Shown here: positions 7,166-14,936 of the stretch, piece after piece
Position numbering within the stretch: the stretch's first letter is position 1
Layout: each line of letters starts with the position of its first letter
Assembly (NCBI GenBank): GCA_023418055.1
Contig: JAEZDP010000447.1
Span: 1-15,668 of the forward strand
Origin: Acidobacteriota bacterium
GTDB lineage: Bacteria; Acidobacteriota; Vicinamibacteria; Vicinamibacterales; Vicinamibacteraceae
Direction: 5' to 3'
DNA length: 15,668 nt
The notes under the pieces: generated by a model
What the model was told of the DNA's origin: nothing
Database searches by the model: none
Seen by the model: only the letters and a program-made list of their open reading frames with translations
Translations under genes and position numbers: made by a program

Positions 7166-7402
7166 GTGGCGGCAATTTCGCTCAAGCTTCCAGAGGAACT
7201 GCTCGAAGCATCAGGGCGCTGTGCGGACGCGTTGCAGCTGACGCGCGCCGAGTACATTCGTCAGGCGCTCGAGCGGATGAACCGTGAAACGCGTGCGCGT
7301 CTCAGGGCCCGGCGGCTTCGCGACGCCTCGCACAAGGTGCGCGGCGAGAGCCTGCGAGTGAACGCCGAGTTCTCGGCGGTCGAGCACGACGTCGATGCGT
7401 AA
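7166..7402 (+). CDS. Ribbon-helix-helix antitoxin (CopG/MazE-like)
   Basis: This encodes a 78-residue protein with a GTG start, chosen because GAGGAG sits seven bases upstream and because the translation opens with the RHH beta strand (AAISLKLPEELLEAS). Helix 1 follows and then the conserved turn and helix 2 LTRAEYIRQALERMNRE. The C-terminal half is a basic then acidic tail (RARLRARRLRD, then SAVEHDVDA) of the kind that wraps and blocks the toxin. It probably binds its own promoter as a dimer and neutralises the adjacent toxin. It overlaps the toxin gene by 8 bp, so the two are translationally coupled. An upstream extension of the frame lacks RHH features and is not used here. Confidence 0.85.
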   Translation: MAAISLKLPEELLEASGRCADALQLTRAEYIRQALERMNRETRARLRARRLRDASHKVRGESLRVNAEFSAVEHDVDA

Positions 7403-7745
7403 CCGGGGCGAAGTCTGGCTGGCCGACCTCAACCCGCGACAGGGTACGGAGCCGGGCAAGACGCGCCCTGTCGTCATCGTGCAGGCACAGGCACTTCTGG
7501 AGGCAGAGCACCCGTCGACGCTCGTGGTGCCGCTCACGACGCAGCTTGTCGACGACGCGGAACCCCTTCGTGTGCGTATCCGAGCCTCCAGCCGTCTGAA
7601 GAAGGACTCTGACGCGCTGGTGGACCAGGTGCGCGCCGTCGACAATCGCAGGCTGGTGCAGGGCCCGCTGACGCGCCTTCCGGCCACGCAGATGGACGCC
7701 TTGGACGACGCGCTCCTCGAGGTGCTCGACCTGACGAGGGACTAG
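7395..7745 (+). CDS. MazF/PemK-type endoribonuclease toxin
   Basis: This is a 116-residue toxin of the CcdB/MazF fold and standard length. The hallmark N-terminus RGEVWLADLNPRQGTEPGKTRPVVIVQ (residues 4-30) includes the substrate-binding loop and the conserved R24-P25. The second signature is TLVVPLTTQ (42-50), whose Thr48/49 matches the catalytic Thr of characterised MazF. The third is DALVDQVRAVDNRRL (73-87). Such proteins cleave mRNA at short single-stranded motifs and arrest translation when the antitoxin is lost; the cut sequence cannot be predicted. The pair sits between a membrane-protein gene and the oxidase operon with no mobile-element remnants beside it, so it may be a resident stress module or an old insertion. 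Confidence 0.92.
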   Translation: MRNRGEVWLADLNPRQGTEPGKTRPVVIVQAQALLEAEHPSTLVVPLTTQLVDDAEPLRVRIRASSRLKKDSDALVDQVRAVDNRRLVQGPLTRLPATQMDALDDALLEVLDLTRD

Positions 7746-7799
7746 CGCCGCGCACTGCTGAAGATTTCCCGCCGCTGCGGAATAGTCCCCAACCCCACC

Positions 7800-7823
7800 G
7801 GACGTGCGGTCCCGCACACGTCC
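7800..7823. repeat. Perfect 7-bp inverted repeat downstream of the toxin gene
   Basis: GGACGTG (7800-7806) pairs with CACGTCC (7817-7823) around a 10-base loop. An alternative, mutually exclusive stem is GTGCG (7804-7808) with CGCAC (7813-7817). It lies 54 bp after the toxin stop and about 80 bp before ccoI. It might end the toxin-antitoxin transcript, though no T-run follows, or be an operator for the oxidase operon. Confidence 0.4.
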
Positions 7824-7881
7824 GCGAACGGCCCAGCCAGCCGCCTCGCGTCGTGGCGCAGAACTTGCCCTCGACGCTGGT

Positions 7882-7902
7882 GCGCCAAGGCGCGTCGACG
7901 CG
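7882..7902. repeat. Two overlapping GC palindromes at the ccoI start
   Basis: GCGCC-AA-GGCGC (7882-7893) is followed, with three bases shared, by the 12-bp perfect palindrome CGCGTCGACGCG (7891-7902). The last base is the G of the GTG start codon. They could fold in the mRNA and hide the weak AAGG ribosome binding site at 7887-7890, but short GC palindromes are common in such DNA. Confidence 0.3.
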
Positions 7903-10319
7903 TGACGACTGTCTCCTCTCCTGAACGTACCCGGGCCGCGGCGACGTCCGTTCGGACCCCCTGTCGCCACTGCGGCGAGCCCTGCGCGGACGCCCGCATC
8001 GTGGGGCAGGCCGGCACCTTCTGCTGCACGGGCTGCGCCTCGGTGCATGCGCTGCTTGCCGCGCACGACCTCACCGGGTTCTACGCCTGCGCGCCCGACG
8101 CGGGACGCTCGCAGCGGGCAATGGGCGCCCGCCCGGCCGACCGCTTCGCCCCCCTCGACGACCCGCTGATCGCCCAGCGCTACGTGGACAGCCACGACGG
8201 CACCTTCACCCACGCGACCTTCGCCGTCCCCTCGCTGCACTGCGCCTCGTGCGTGTGGCTGCTCGAGCAGTTGTGGCGGTTCGACGAGGGCATCGGGCGC
8301 TCCGAGGCGGACCTGCTGCGGCGCACGGTGCGCGTGGCGTTTCGCCCCGACCGCATCTCCCTGCGCGCGGTGGCCGAGCGGCTCGCGTCCCTCGGCTACG
8401 AACCGGTGCTCGACGCCGAAGCCAGCGCGGGACGCCTGCCCCCGCCACGCCGCACGCTCTACCTGAAGCTCGGGCTCGCGGGCTTCGCCTTCGGCAACAT
8501 CATGTTGTTCAGCATTCCGAGGTACGCCGCGGGGGCCGGGCTCGAGCCCACCTTCCACTGGCTCTTCTCGCTGCTGAACCTCGCATTGGCCGTGCCGGTG
8601 CTGCTCTTCAGCGCCTCCGACTTCTTCAGGTCGGCGTGGCACGCCCTGCGGCTGCGCACGGTGACGCTCGACGTCCCCGTGGCGCTGGGTCTCGCCGTGC
8701 TGTTCCTTCGCAGTGTCGTGGACATCGCCAGCGGCACGGGAGAGGGCTACCTCGACTCGTTTGCCGGGCTCGTGTTCTTCCTGCTCATCGGACGCCTCTT
8801 CCAGCAGCTGACCTTCGATCGGATCGCCTTCGATCGGACCGTCCGCTCGTTCCTGCCGCTGTCGGTGCGCGTCCGTGATGTTAGCGGGTTGAGCACGCGG
8901 CGCGTGGAAGACGTCGTGCCCGGTGACGTGCTCTTTGTCCGCCCAGGGGAGATCGTGCCGGCCGACGCCACGTTGCTCGACACCACTGGCTGCCTGGACT
9001 ACGCGTTCGTGACGGGGGAGTCGGTGCCCGTGGACGTCGTCGCCGGTGCGTACATCGGCGCTGGTGGGCGCGTGGCCGATCACGCCATTCACGTGCAAGT
9101 GCTGCGCGCGGTGTCACACGGCCGTCTCGCTGAGCTCTGGCAGCACCCGGTGTTTGCGCAGCGGCGCCCGCACTGGCTCACGACCGTGTCGTCACGCTTC
9201 GGGCACTGGTTCACGGTGGGGGCCATCGCGCTCGCCGCGGCTGGCGCGGTCGCCTGGTGGCCCGACCTGCGCATGGCCGCGCAGGTGGCCACTGCGGTGC
9301 TCATCATCGCCTGTCCGTGCGCGCTGACGCTCGCGGCGCCCATCACGCTCGGCACGGCACTCGGGCAACTGGGGCGCGCCGGCTGCTACCTCAAGTCCGG
9401 CGCGGTGGCACTCGACATGAGCCGCCTCGACACCATCGCCTTCGACAAGACCGGCACGCTGACGACCGCCGGCACCGTCGATGACGTCGAGCGCCACGGG
9501 TTGACGGCGTACGACTGGGGGCTCGTGCATCGACTGGCCGCCGAGTCGGTGCACCCCATCAGCCGCACCCTCGTGCCTCGAGCGCCCCTGTACGGGCGGG
9601 CCGAGGGCGTGCATGTCGCGCCGGGGCAGGGCATACGTGGCCGCGTGGACGGGCATGCCGTCGTCATCGGGTCGGCCTCGTACGTGACCAGCGAGAGCGG
9701 TGTCGCCATCGAGGGTGTCGCCGGCCGCACCTACGCTGCGGTGGATGGTCGCGCCGGCTCGCTGCACCTTTCGACCCGTCCGCGCCCCGGCATGCGGGCG
9801 GCCGTGGCTCAGCTCGGGCAGCGCTACGACACCTGGTTGCTGTCTGGCGATGCCGGCACCGATGCGGCGTCCTGGGAGGACGTGTTCGCCGACCGCATGC
9901 ATTTCCGGCTCAGTCCCGAAGACAAACTGGATCTGATCGGCGAACGTCAGCGCACGCGCGGACGGGTGCTGATGGTCGGCGACGGTCTGAACGACGCGGG
10001 GGCGCTGGCGGCGGCCGATGTGGGGATGGCCGTGTCCGACGACACGGCGTGCCTGGTGCCTGCCTGCGACGTCGTGGTGCGCGGTGATCAGTTGCCGCGG
10101 CTGCCCGAGTTCCTCCTGTACGCCCGTCGCGCGCGGCGCGTGATCGTGCTGTGCTTCGCGGTGTCGGTCGCCTACAACGTCGTCGGCATCGGCCTGGCGC
10201 TGGCCGGGATGCTGACGCCGCTCGTCACCGCCATCCTGATGCCCGTCAGCTCGCTCACCGTCGTGGGGCTGAGCGTCGGGCTGATGCGCGTGCGCGCACC
10301 GCGGGCGGTGGGACCGTGA
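7902..10319 (+). CDS. ccoI: Copper-translocating P1B-type ATPase for cbb3 oxidase assembly
   Basis: This 805-residue CcoI/FixI-type ATPase exports copper from the cytoplasm for the CuB site of the oxidase. The N-terminus has a cysteine-rich metal-binding domain typical of CcoI (C21-R-H-C24, C41-C42-T-G-C45), then an HMA domain with H113-C114-A-S-C117. Further signatures are the actuator TGES (371-374), the ion-binding C471-P-C473, the phosphorylation site D515-KTGTLT, the nucleotide-binding HP (551-552) and GDGLNDA (693-699). The membrane metal-site residues YN (758-759) and MPVSS (780-784) follow. The start is GTG at 7902; the ribosome binding site is weak (AAGG at 7887-7890), and starting later would remove the first metal-binding domain. 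The stop overlaps the ccoS start by 4 bp. Unlike the common gene order, this accessory gene leads the operon. Confidence 0.95.
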   Translation: MTTVSSPERTRAAATSVRTPCRHCGEPCADARIVGQAGTFCCTGCASVHALLAAHDLTGFYACAPDAGRSQRAMGARPADRFAPLDDPLIAQRYVDSHDGTFTHATFAVPSLHCASCVWLLEQLWRFDEGIGRSEADLLRRTVRVAFRPDRISLRAVAERLASLGYEPVLDAEASAGRLPPPRRTLYLKLGLAGFAFGNIMLFSIPRYAAGAGLEPTFHWLFSLLNLALAVPVLLFSASDFFRSAWHALRLRTVTLDVPVALGLAVLFLRSVVDIASGTGEGYLDSFAGLVFFLLIGRLFQQLTFDRIAFDRTVRSFLPLSVRVRDVSGLSTRRVEDVVPGDVLFVRPGEIVPADATLLDTTGCLDYAFVTGESVPVDVVAGAYIGAGGRVADHAIHVQVLRAVSHGRLAELWQHPVFAQRRPHWLTTVSSRFGHWFTVGAIALAAAGAVAWWPDLRMAAQVATAVLIIACPCALTLAAPITLGTALGQLGRAGCYLKSGAVALDMSRLDTIAFDKTGTLTTAGTVDDVERHGLTAYDWGLVHRLAAESVHPISRTLVPRAPLYGRAEGVHVAPGQGIRGRVDGHAVVIGSASYVTSESGVAIEGVAGRTYAAVDGRAGSLHLSTRPRPGMRAAVAQLGQRYDTWLLSGDAGTDAASWEDVFADRMHFRLSPEDKLDLIGERQRTRGRVLMVGDGLNDAGALAAADVGMAVSDDTACLVPACDVVVRGDQLPRLPEFLLYARRARRVIVLCFAVSVAYNVVGIGLALAGMLTPLVTAILMPVSSLTVVGLSVGLMRVRAPRAVGP

Positions 10320-10486
10320 GCGTCATCGTGCTGCTCATCGCCGCCGGGGCCGTGGTCACCGGCGGCTTCCTGACCGCGTTCGTGTGGGCCGTGCGGTCCG
10401 GCCAGTTCGACGACGTCGCCACACCGGCGGTGCGTGTGTTGCTCGACGAGCGTGTTCCCCCTGCGAAAGACGACCCTTATGCATGA
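10316..10486 (+). CDS. ccoS: cbb3 oxidase maturation protein CcoS
   Basis: This is a 56-residue single-span protein with a GTG start overlapping the ccoI stop by 4 bp (GTGA). One hydrophobic helix (about 3-25) is followed by the CcoS/FixS signature AFVWAVRSGQFDDVATPAVRVL (21-42). CcoS is needed for incorporation of heme and copper into the cbb3 core in studied bacteria. The acidic-proline tail DERVPPAKDDPYA has no assigned role. Its 3' end overlaps the next gene by 8 bp, which supports coupled translation. Confidence 0.9.
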   Translation: MSVIVLLIAAGAVVTGGFLTAFVWAVRSGQFDDVATPAVRVLLDERVPPAKDDPYA

Positions 10487-12698
10487 TGCGAGAGAGACGC
10501 CGGCGCCGCCGATGGACGAACCGTCCGTGGCGGCCCGGGCCGGAGACATCGAGACCTTCGCGTACGACAACGCCATCGTCCGCAAGTTCATCGTCGCGAC
10601 GTCGGTGTGGGGCGTCGTGGCGTTCCTGGTGGGCCTCATCGTCGCGATCAAGCTCGTGGCGCCAGAGTTCCTGAACTTCATCCCCGAGCTGTCCTACGGC
10701 CGGCTGCGGCCGTTGCACACCAACGCGGCGATCTTCGCCTTCGCGGGCAACGCGATCTTCGTGGGGGTGTACTACTCGCTGCAGCGGCTCTGCAAGGCGC
10801 GCATGTTCAGCGACCGTCTGAGCGCCTTCCACTTCTGGGGCTGGCAGCTCATCATCGTGTCGGCTGCCCTGACGCTGCCGCTCGGCTTCACGACGAGCAA
10901 GGAATACGCCGAGCTCGAGTGGCCCATCGACATTGCGATCACGCTGGTGTGGGTGGTCTTCGGCGTGAACATGCTCGGGACGATCTACAAGCGGCGCGAG
11001 CGGCACATGTACGTGGCGATCTGGTTCTACCTCGCCACCTTCATCACCGTGGCGCTGCTGCACGTCGTGAACTCGTTCGAGCTGCCGGTGAGCCTGCTCA
11101 AGAGCTATTCCCTGTATGCGGGTGTGCAGGACGCGCTGGTGCAGTGGTGGTACGGCCACAACGCGGTCGCGTTCTTCCTGACGACGCCCTTTCTCGGGAT
11201 CATGTACTACTTCATCCCGAAGGCCGCGGGCCGGCCGATCTTCTCGTACCGGCTGTCGATCATCCACTTCTGGGCGCTGATCTTCATCTACATCTGGGCC
11301 GGGCCGCATCATCTGCTGTACACCGCGCTACCCGACTGGGCGCAGACGCTCGGCACGGTCTTCTCGATCATGCTGATCGCGCCGTCGTGGGGCGGCATGG
11401 TCAACGGCCTGCTCACGTTGCGCGGCGCGTGGGACAAGGTGCGCGTCGACCCGGTGCTCAAGTTCCTCGTCGTCGGCGTCACCGCCTACGGCATGGCCAC
11501 CTTCGAGGGGCCGATGCTGTCGCTGAAGAACGTGAATGCGCTGACGCACTACACCGACTACATCATCGGCCACGTGCACATCGGGGCGCTCGGCTGGAAC
11601 GGCGGGCTGACCTTCGCGATGCTCTACTACATCGTGCCGCGCATCTACCGCACCGACCTGTTCTCGGTGCGCCTGGCCAACACGCATTTCTGGCTGGCCA
11701 CGCTCGGCATGTTGTTTTACTCGATCCCGCTCTACGTGGGCGGCATCGTGCAGAGCCTGATGTGGCGCGAGTTCACCGCCGACGGGGCCCTGCGCTACGG
11801 GAACTTCCTCGAGACGGTGGTGCGCATCCTGCCGATGTATATGTTGCGCATCGCGGGCGGCACGCTGTTTCTCACCGGCGCGCTCATCGCGCTCTACAAC
11901 CTGTATCGCACCGCACGGGGAGGACGTTTCCTGCATGAAGAGGTGGCCTCGGCTCCTCCGCTGCGTCCGCTGCCCGCGGCGGGCGACTCGTCCTGGCATC
12001 GCGCGCTCGAGCGCAAGCCCACCCAGTTTGCGGTGTGGACCTTCGTGGCCGTGCTCATCGGCGGCGTCGTCGAGTACCTGCCGACGGCGCTCATCAGGGC
12101 CAACATCCCGACGATCGCGTCGGTGCGCCCCTACACGCCGCTCGAACTCGAGGGACGCGACCTCTACATCCGCGAGGGCTGCGTGGGCTGCCACTCGCAG
12201 ATGGTGCGGCCGATGCGCGCCGAGACCGAGCGGTACGGCGACTACTCGAAAGCCGGGGAATACGTGTACGACCACCCGTTCCTCTGGGGTTCGAAGCGCA
12301 CCGGGCCTGACCTGCACCGCGTCGGCGGCAAGTACCCCGACTCGTGGCACTTCCTGCACATGCGCACGCCGAGTTCCACCTCGCCGGGATCGATCATGCC
12401 GGGGTACCCGTGGATGTACGACAGAGCGCTCGACGACAGGCACATCGAGGGGAAGATCATCACCATGCGGCGCCTCGGCGTGCCGTATCCGGAAGGCTAC
12501 GAGCAGCAGGCCCGTGCCGACATGCGCACGCAGGCCGAGGCCATTGCCGCCCGCCTCGAGGCGGCAGGCATGACGATTGCGCCCGACCGCGAGATCGTCG
12601 CGATGATTGCCTACCTGCAGCGCCTCGGCACCGACATCAAGGACACGCCCGCCCCGCAGGCCACGCTGCTGCCTGCGCATGAGGAAGGAGCACGCTGA
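10479..12698 (+). CDS. ccoNO: Fused cbb3 oxidase subunits I and II (CcoN-CcoO)
   Basis: One 739-residue polypeptide carries both core subunits. Residues 25-485 are CcoN, with the heme b ligands H80 and H367, heme b3 ligand H365, CuB ligands H227, H277 and H278, and active-site tyrosine Y271 (GHNAV, YIWAGPHH, GHVHIGALGWN). Each lies exactly 20 residues after its Pseudomonas stutzeri counterpart as I recall that numbering. A Pro/Ala-rich linker (about 486-512) leads to CcoO: a membrane anchor (about 515-538) and a heme c site C568-V-G-C571-H572 with likely axial Met640 (GSIMPGYP). No stop codon, frame change or credible internal start lies between the parts; the ATG at 11935 is in another frame. 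The start at 10479 is the first ATG giving a normal CcoN tail and overlaps ccoS by 8 bp; 10512 is an alternative. The product reduces oxygen to water and pumps protons. Confidence 0.93.
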   Translation: MHDARETPAPPMDEPSVAARAGDIETFAYDNAIVRKFIVATSVWGVVAFLVGLIVAIKLVAPEFLNFIPELSYGRLRPLHTNAAIFAFAGNAIFVGVYYSLQRLCKARMFSDRLSAFHFWGWQLIIVSAALTLPLGFTTSKEYAELEWPIDIAITLVWVVFGVNMLGTIYKRRERHMYVAIWFYLATFITVALLHVVNSFELPVSLLKSYSLYAGVQDALVQWWYGHNAVAFFLTTPFLGIMYYFIPKAAGRPIFSYRLSIIHFWALIFIYIWAGPHHLLYTALPDWAQTLGTVFSIMLIAPSWGGMVNGLLTLRGAWDKVRVDPVLKFLVVGVTAYGMATFEGPMLSLKNVNALTHYTDYIIGHVHIGALGWNGGLTFAMLYYIVPRIYRTDLFSVRLANTHFWLATLGMLFYSIPLYVGGIVQSLMWREFTADGALRYGNFLETVVRILPMYMLRIAGGTLFLTGALIALYNLYRTARGGRFLHEEVASAPPLRPLPAAGDSSWHRALERKPTQFAVWTFVAVLIGGVVEYLPTALIRANIPTIASVRPYTPLELEGRDLYIREGCVGCHSQMVRPMRAETERYGDYSKAGEYVYDHPFLWGSKRTGPDLHRVGGKYPDSWHFLHMRTPSSTSPGSIMPGYPWMYDRALDDRHIEGKIITMRRLGVPYPEGYEQQARADMRTQAEAIAARLEAAGMTIAPDREIVAMIAYLQRLGTDIKDTPAPQATLLPAHEEGAR

Positions 12699-12919
12699 TG
12701 TACAAGGAAGTGCTGCGCACGATCGCGGGCATCGAGGTGTTTCCGCTGCTGTCGCTGGGGGTCTTCCTCACGGTGTTCGTGGTGATGCTGGTGTGGGTGG
12801 TGCGCCTGGACGCCGGGCGGCTGGCGCGCTATGCGCATCTGCCGTTCGACGAGGAGACGGGTGAGGCCAGAGCCGCGAGGCTCGAGGCAGACGCCACACG
12901 CCTCGGAGGCCGGTCGTGA
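12698..12919 (+). CDS. ccoQ: CcoQ/FixQ-like small subunit of cbb3 oxidase
   Basis: This 73-residue membrane protein has one helix (about 14-36, VFPLLSLGVFLTVFVVMLVWVV) followed by a charged cytoplasmic tail with LARYAHLPFDEE, as in CcoQ-type subunits that stabilise the oxidase. The match rests on size, topology, the short LPFD-type motif after the helix and position between ccoNO and ccoP. The ATG shares one base with the previous stop (TGATG), and AAGGAG at 12685-12690 is well placed seven bases upstream. Confidence 0.8.
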   Translation: MYKEVLRTIAGIEVFPLLSLGVFLTVFVVMLVWVVRLDAGRLARYAHLPFDEETGEARAARLEADATRLGGRS

Positions 12920-13500
12920 GCGGGAAGAAGGACGAACTGCTCGACCACGAGTACGACGGCATCCGCGAGTTCGACAACGCGTTGCCGCGGTGGTGGCTGT
13001 ACGGCTTCTACCTGACCATCGCCTTCAGCGTCGTCTACGTCGTCAACTACCACGTGCTGCCCACGCCGCTGTGGGGCAGTCCCGGCATGGTGGCCGAGTA
13101 CGAGGCGGAGGTGGCCGAAGCCGAGCGCCTCGCGGCGAACCGACCCAAGGCCGAGGGCGCCGTGGTGACGGCCGTGTTGACCGACGCCGACAGCCTGGCC
13201 AGGGGGAAGGAGATCTACGAGGGCGCGAACCTGTGCGCGGCCTGTCACCGCGACGACATGGGTGGCCTCGTCGGTCCGAACCTGACCGACGATCTGTGGA
13301 TTCACGGATGCACGCCGGCCGAACTGGTGAAGAACATCGCCACGGGCTTCCCCACGCAGGGGATGTTGCCCTACGGCAGCGGCACGGCCCTCAGCGACGA
13401 GCAGCTGCTGCAGGTGGTGAGCTACATCGCGTCGAAGAAGGGCACCAACCCGCCCGAGCCGCGCGCGGTGGACCCTGAGCGCGAGCAGGCCTGTCCCTGA
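12916..13500 (+). CDS. ccoP: cbb3 oxidase subunit III, mono-heme CcoP
   Basis: This 194-residue membrane-anchored cytochrome c passes electrons to the oxidase core. The N-terminus has the CcoP signature DHEYDGIREFDNALPRWW (10-27), then one membrane helix (about 28-47) and a charged linker (about 58-90). A single cytochrome c domain follows (about 93-175), with C107-A-A-C110-H111 and likely axial Met150 (QGMLPYG). Textbook CcoP is about 300 residues with two tandem heme c domains; here there is only one CxxCH and no room for a second. The gene ends with a normal stop after a Pro-rich tail, without frameshift, so this is a short form rather than a broken gene. The GTG start overlaps ccoQ by 4 bp and has GGAGG at 12905-12909. 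Confidence 0.92.
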   Translation: MSGKKDELLDHEYDGIREFDNALPRWWLYGFYLTIAFSVVYVVNYHVLPTPLWGSPGMVAEYEAEVAEAERLAANRPKAEGAVVTAVLTDADSLARGKEIYEGANLCAACHRDDMGGLVGPNLTDDLWIHGCTPAELVKNIATGFPTQGMLPYGSGTALSDEQLLQVVSYIASKKGTNPPEPRAVDPEREQACP

Positions 13501-13502
13501 CC

Positions 13503-14936
13503 ATGGCCACCGTCGACCTCCCGCCCACGTTCGACGAGGCGCACCAGCACTTCCGCGACGAGCTGGCGAGCGTGCAGAAGGACGGGCGGCGGCGGTGGGT
13601 GTATGCACGCCAGCCGTCCGGACGGTACTACCGCGCGCGCACAGTCGTCAGCTGGTTCCTGCTGGCCTTCTTCCTGCTCGCGCCCTTCGTGAAGGTGCAG
13701 GGCCAGCCACTGCTGCTCTTCAACGTCATCGAGCGCAAGTTCGTCGTCTTCGGCCTCGTCTTCTGGCCGCAGGATTTCTACCTGCTGGTGCTCTGCGTGC
13801 TCACGGGATTTGTGACGATTGCGCTCGTCACGGCAGCGGTGGGGCGGGTGTGGTGCGGATGGATGTGCCCGCAGACCGTCTTCCTCGAGATGCTGTTCCG
13901 CAAGATCGAGTTCGCGATCGAGGGGTCGGCGCAGCAGCAACTGCGCCGCGACAAAGCGCCGCTGACCTTCGACACGGCCTGGCGGAAGGGGCTCAAACAC
14001 GCGATCTTCTTCGCGCTCTCGTTCGGCATCGCCAACGTGTTCCTCGCCTACATCATCGGTGCTGAGCAGTTGTGGACCATCGTCACCGATCCGCCGAACG
14101 CGCACCTGGTCGGACTTGCTGCGATCACTGTGTTCAGCCTGGTCTTCTACAGCGTGTTCGCCCGGTTCCGCGAGCAGGCGTGTACGTTCGCGTGCCCGTA
14201 CGGACGGGTGATGGGCGCCCTCGTGGACGCGTCCACCATCACCGTGGCCTACGACCACCCGCGGGGTGAGCCGCGTGGCAGGCTGGTGCGAGGCACGGAA
14301 CGGAGCGACCGCGGCGATTGCATCGACTGCCACCAGTGCGTCACCGTGTGTCCGACGGGCATCGACATCCGCAATGGCATCCAGCTCGAATGCGTGGCCT
14401 GCACGGCCTGCATCGACGCGTGCGACGACGTGATGACCCGCATCGGCAAGCCGACGGGGCTCATTCGGTACGCGAGCGAGGAGGGGCTGCGGCGTCCCGG
14501 GGCCACGCGCTGGCTCACGCCACGCGTGAAGGCCTATGCCCTGGTGTGGCTCGTGTTGTTCTCGACCGCAACGACCCTCATCGCGCGGCGTCCGGACCTC
14601 GACGTCCTCGTGCTTCGGCAGCCGGGCACGTTGCAGGCAACCCTCGGAGGCGGCGACGTCGGTAACTTCTACACCGTGCAGGTGATCAACAGGTCGTCGC
14701 GGCGGCACGCGTTGACCTACGCTGTCCGTCAGCCGCAGGGCGGCGCGCTCACGGCGCTCGGGGAGATTGGCCACGTCGAGCCGCGTGGCCTCGTCAACGG
14801 TCGGATGCTGCTGCGGCTGCCGGCCACCGCCCTGCAGGGCACGACCACGCCCGTCATCCTCGAGGTGCGATCGGGGGACGCCCTCGTCGCGACCATCGAG
14901 ACGTCGTTTCTTGCCATTCAACGGACCACACCATGA
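13503..14936 (+). CDS. ccoG: cbb3 oxidase accessory iron-sulfur membrane protein CcoG
   Basis: This 477-residue protein of the CcoG/RdxA/FixG family is implicated in reducing Cu(II) during copper delivery to cbb3 oxidase. Membrane helices lie near 48-62, 92-113, 165-186 and 203-220, with another near 340-358. The NapH-like cysteine motifs are C118-GWM-C122-P and C227-TFA-C231-PYGR. Two [4Fe-4S] ferredoxin sites follow: C273, C276, C279, C283 and C297, C300, C303, C307. The C-terminal third (about 365-477) is an immunoglobulin-like periplasmic domain, as in FixG. The ATG lies 2 bp after the ccoP stop; the ribosome binding site is weak, suggesting coupling to ccoP translation. Confidence 0.95.
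   Translation: MATVDLPPTFDEAHQHFRDELASVQKDGRRRWVYARQPSGRYYRARTVVSWFLLAFFLLAPFVKVQGQPLLLFNVIERKFVVFGLVFWPQDFYLLVLCVLTGFVTIALVTAAVGRVWCGWMCPQTVFLEMLFRKIEFAIEGSAQQQLRRDKAPLTFDTAWRKGLKHAIFFALSFGIANVFLAYIIGAEQLWTIVTDPPNAHLVGLAAITVFSLVFYSVFARFREQACTFACPYGRVMGALVDASTITVAYDHPRGEPRGRLVRGTERSDRGDCIDCHQCVTVCPTGIDIRNGIQLECVACTACIDACDDVMTRIGKPTGLIRYASEEGLRRPGATRWLTPRVKAYALVWLVLFSTATTLIARRPDLDVLVLRQPGTLQATLGGGDVGNFYTVQVINRSSRRHALTYAVRQPQGGALTALGEIGHVEPRGLVNGRMLLRLPATALQGTTTPVILEVRSGDALVATIETSFLAIQRTTP

Noticed and set aside
7746..7901. FNR/Anr-type site (TTGAT-N4-ATCAA) expected upstream of a cbb3 operon
   Set aside because: I read the spacer on both strands and found no acceptable match.
7302..9098. Minus-strand open frame of 598 residues opposite the toxin-antitoxin pair and ccoI
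   Set aside because: It runs across three well-supported genes on the other strand and shows no recognisable family motif.
11935..12573. ATG that could start a separate CcoO
   Set aside because: It is in a different frame from the CcoO sequence. The CcoO frame has no credible start with a ribosome binding site before the heme motif, so the fusion reading stands.
13422..14921. Minus-strand open frame of 499 residues opposite ccoG
   Set aside because: The plus-strand protein has all CcoG cysteine motifs; the antisense translation is charged and repetitive.
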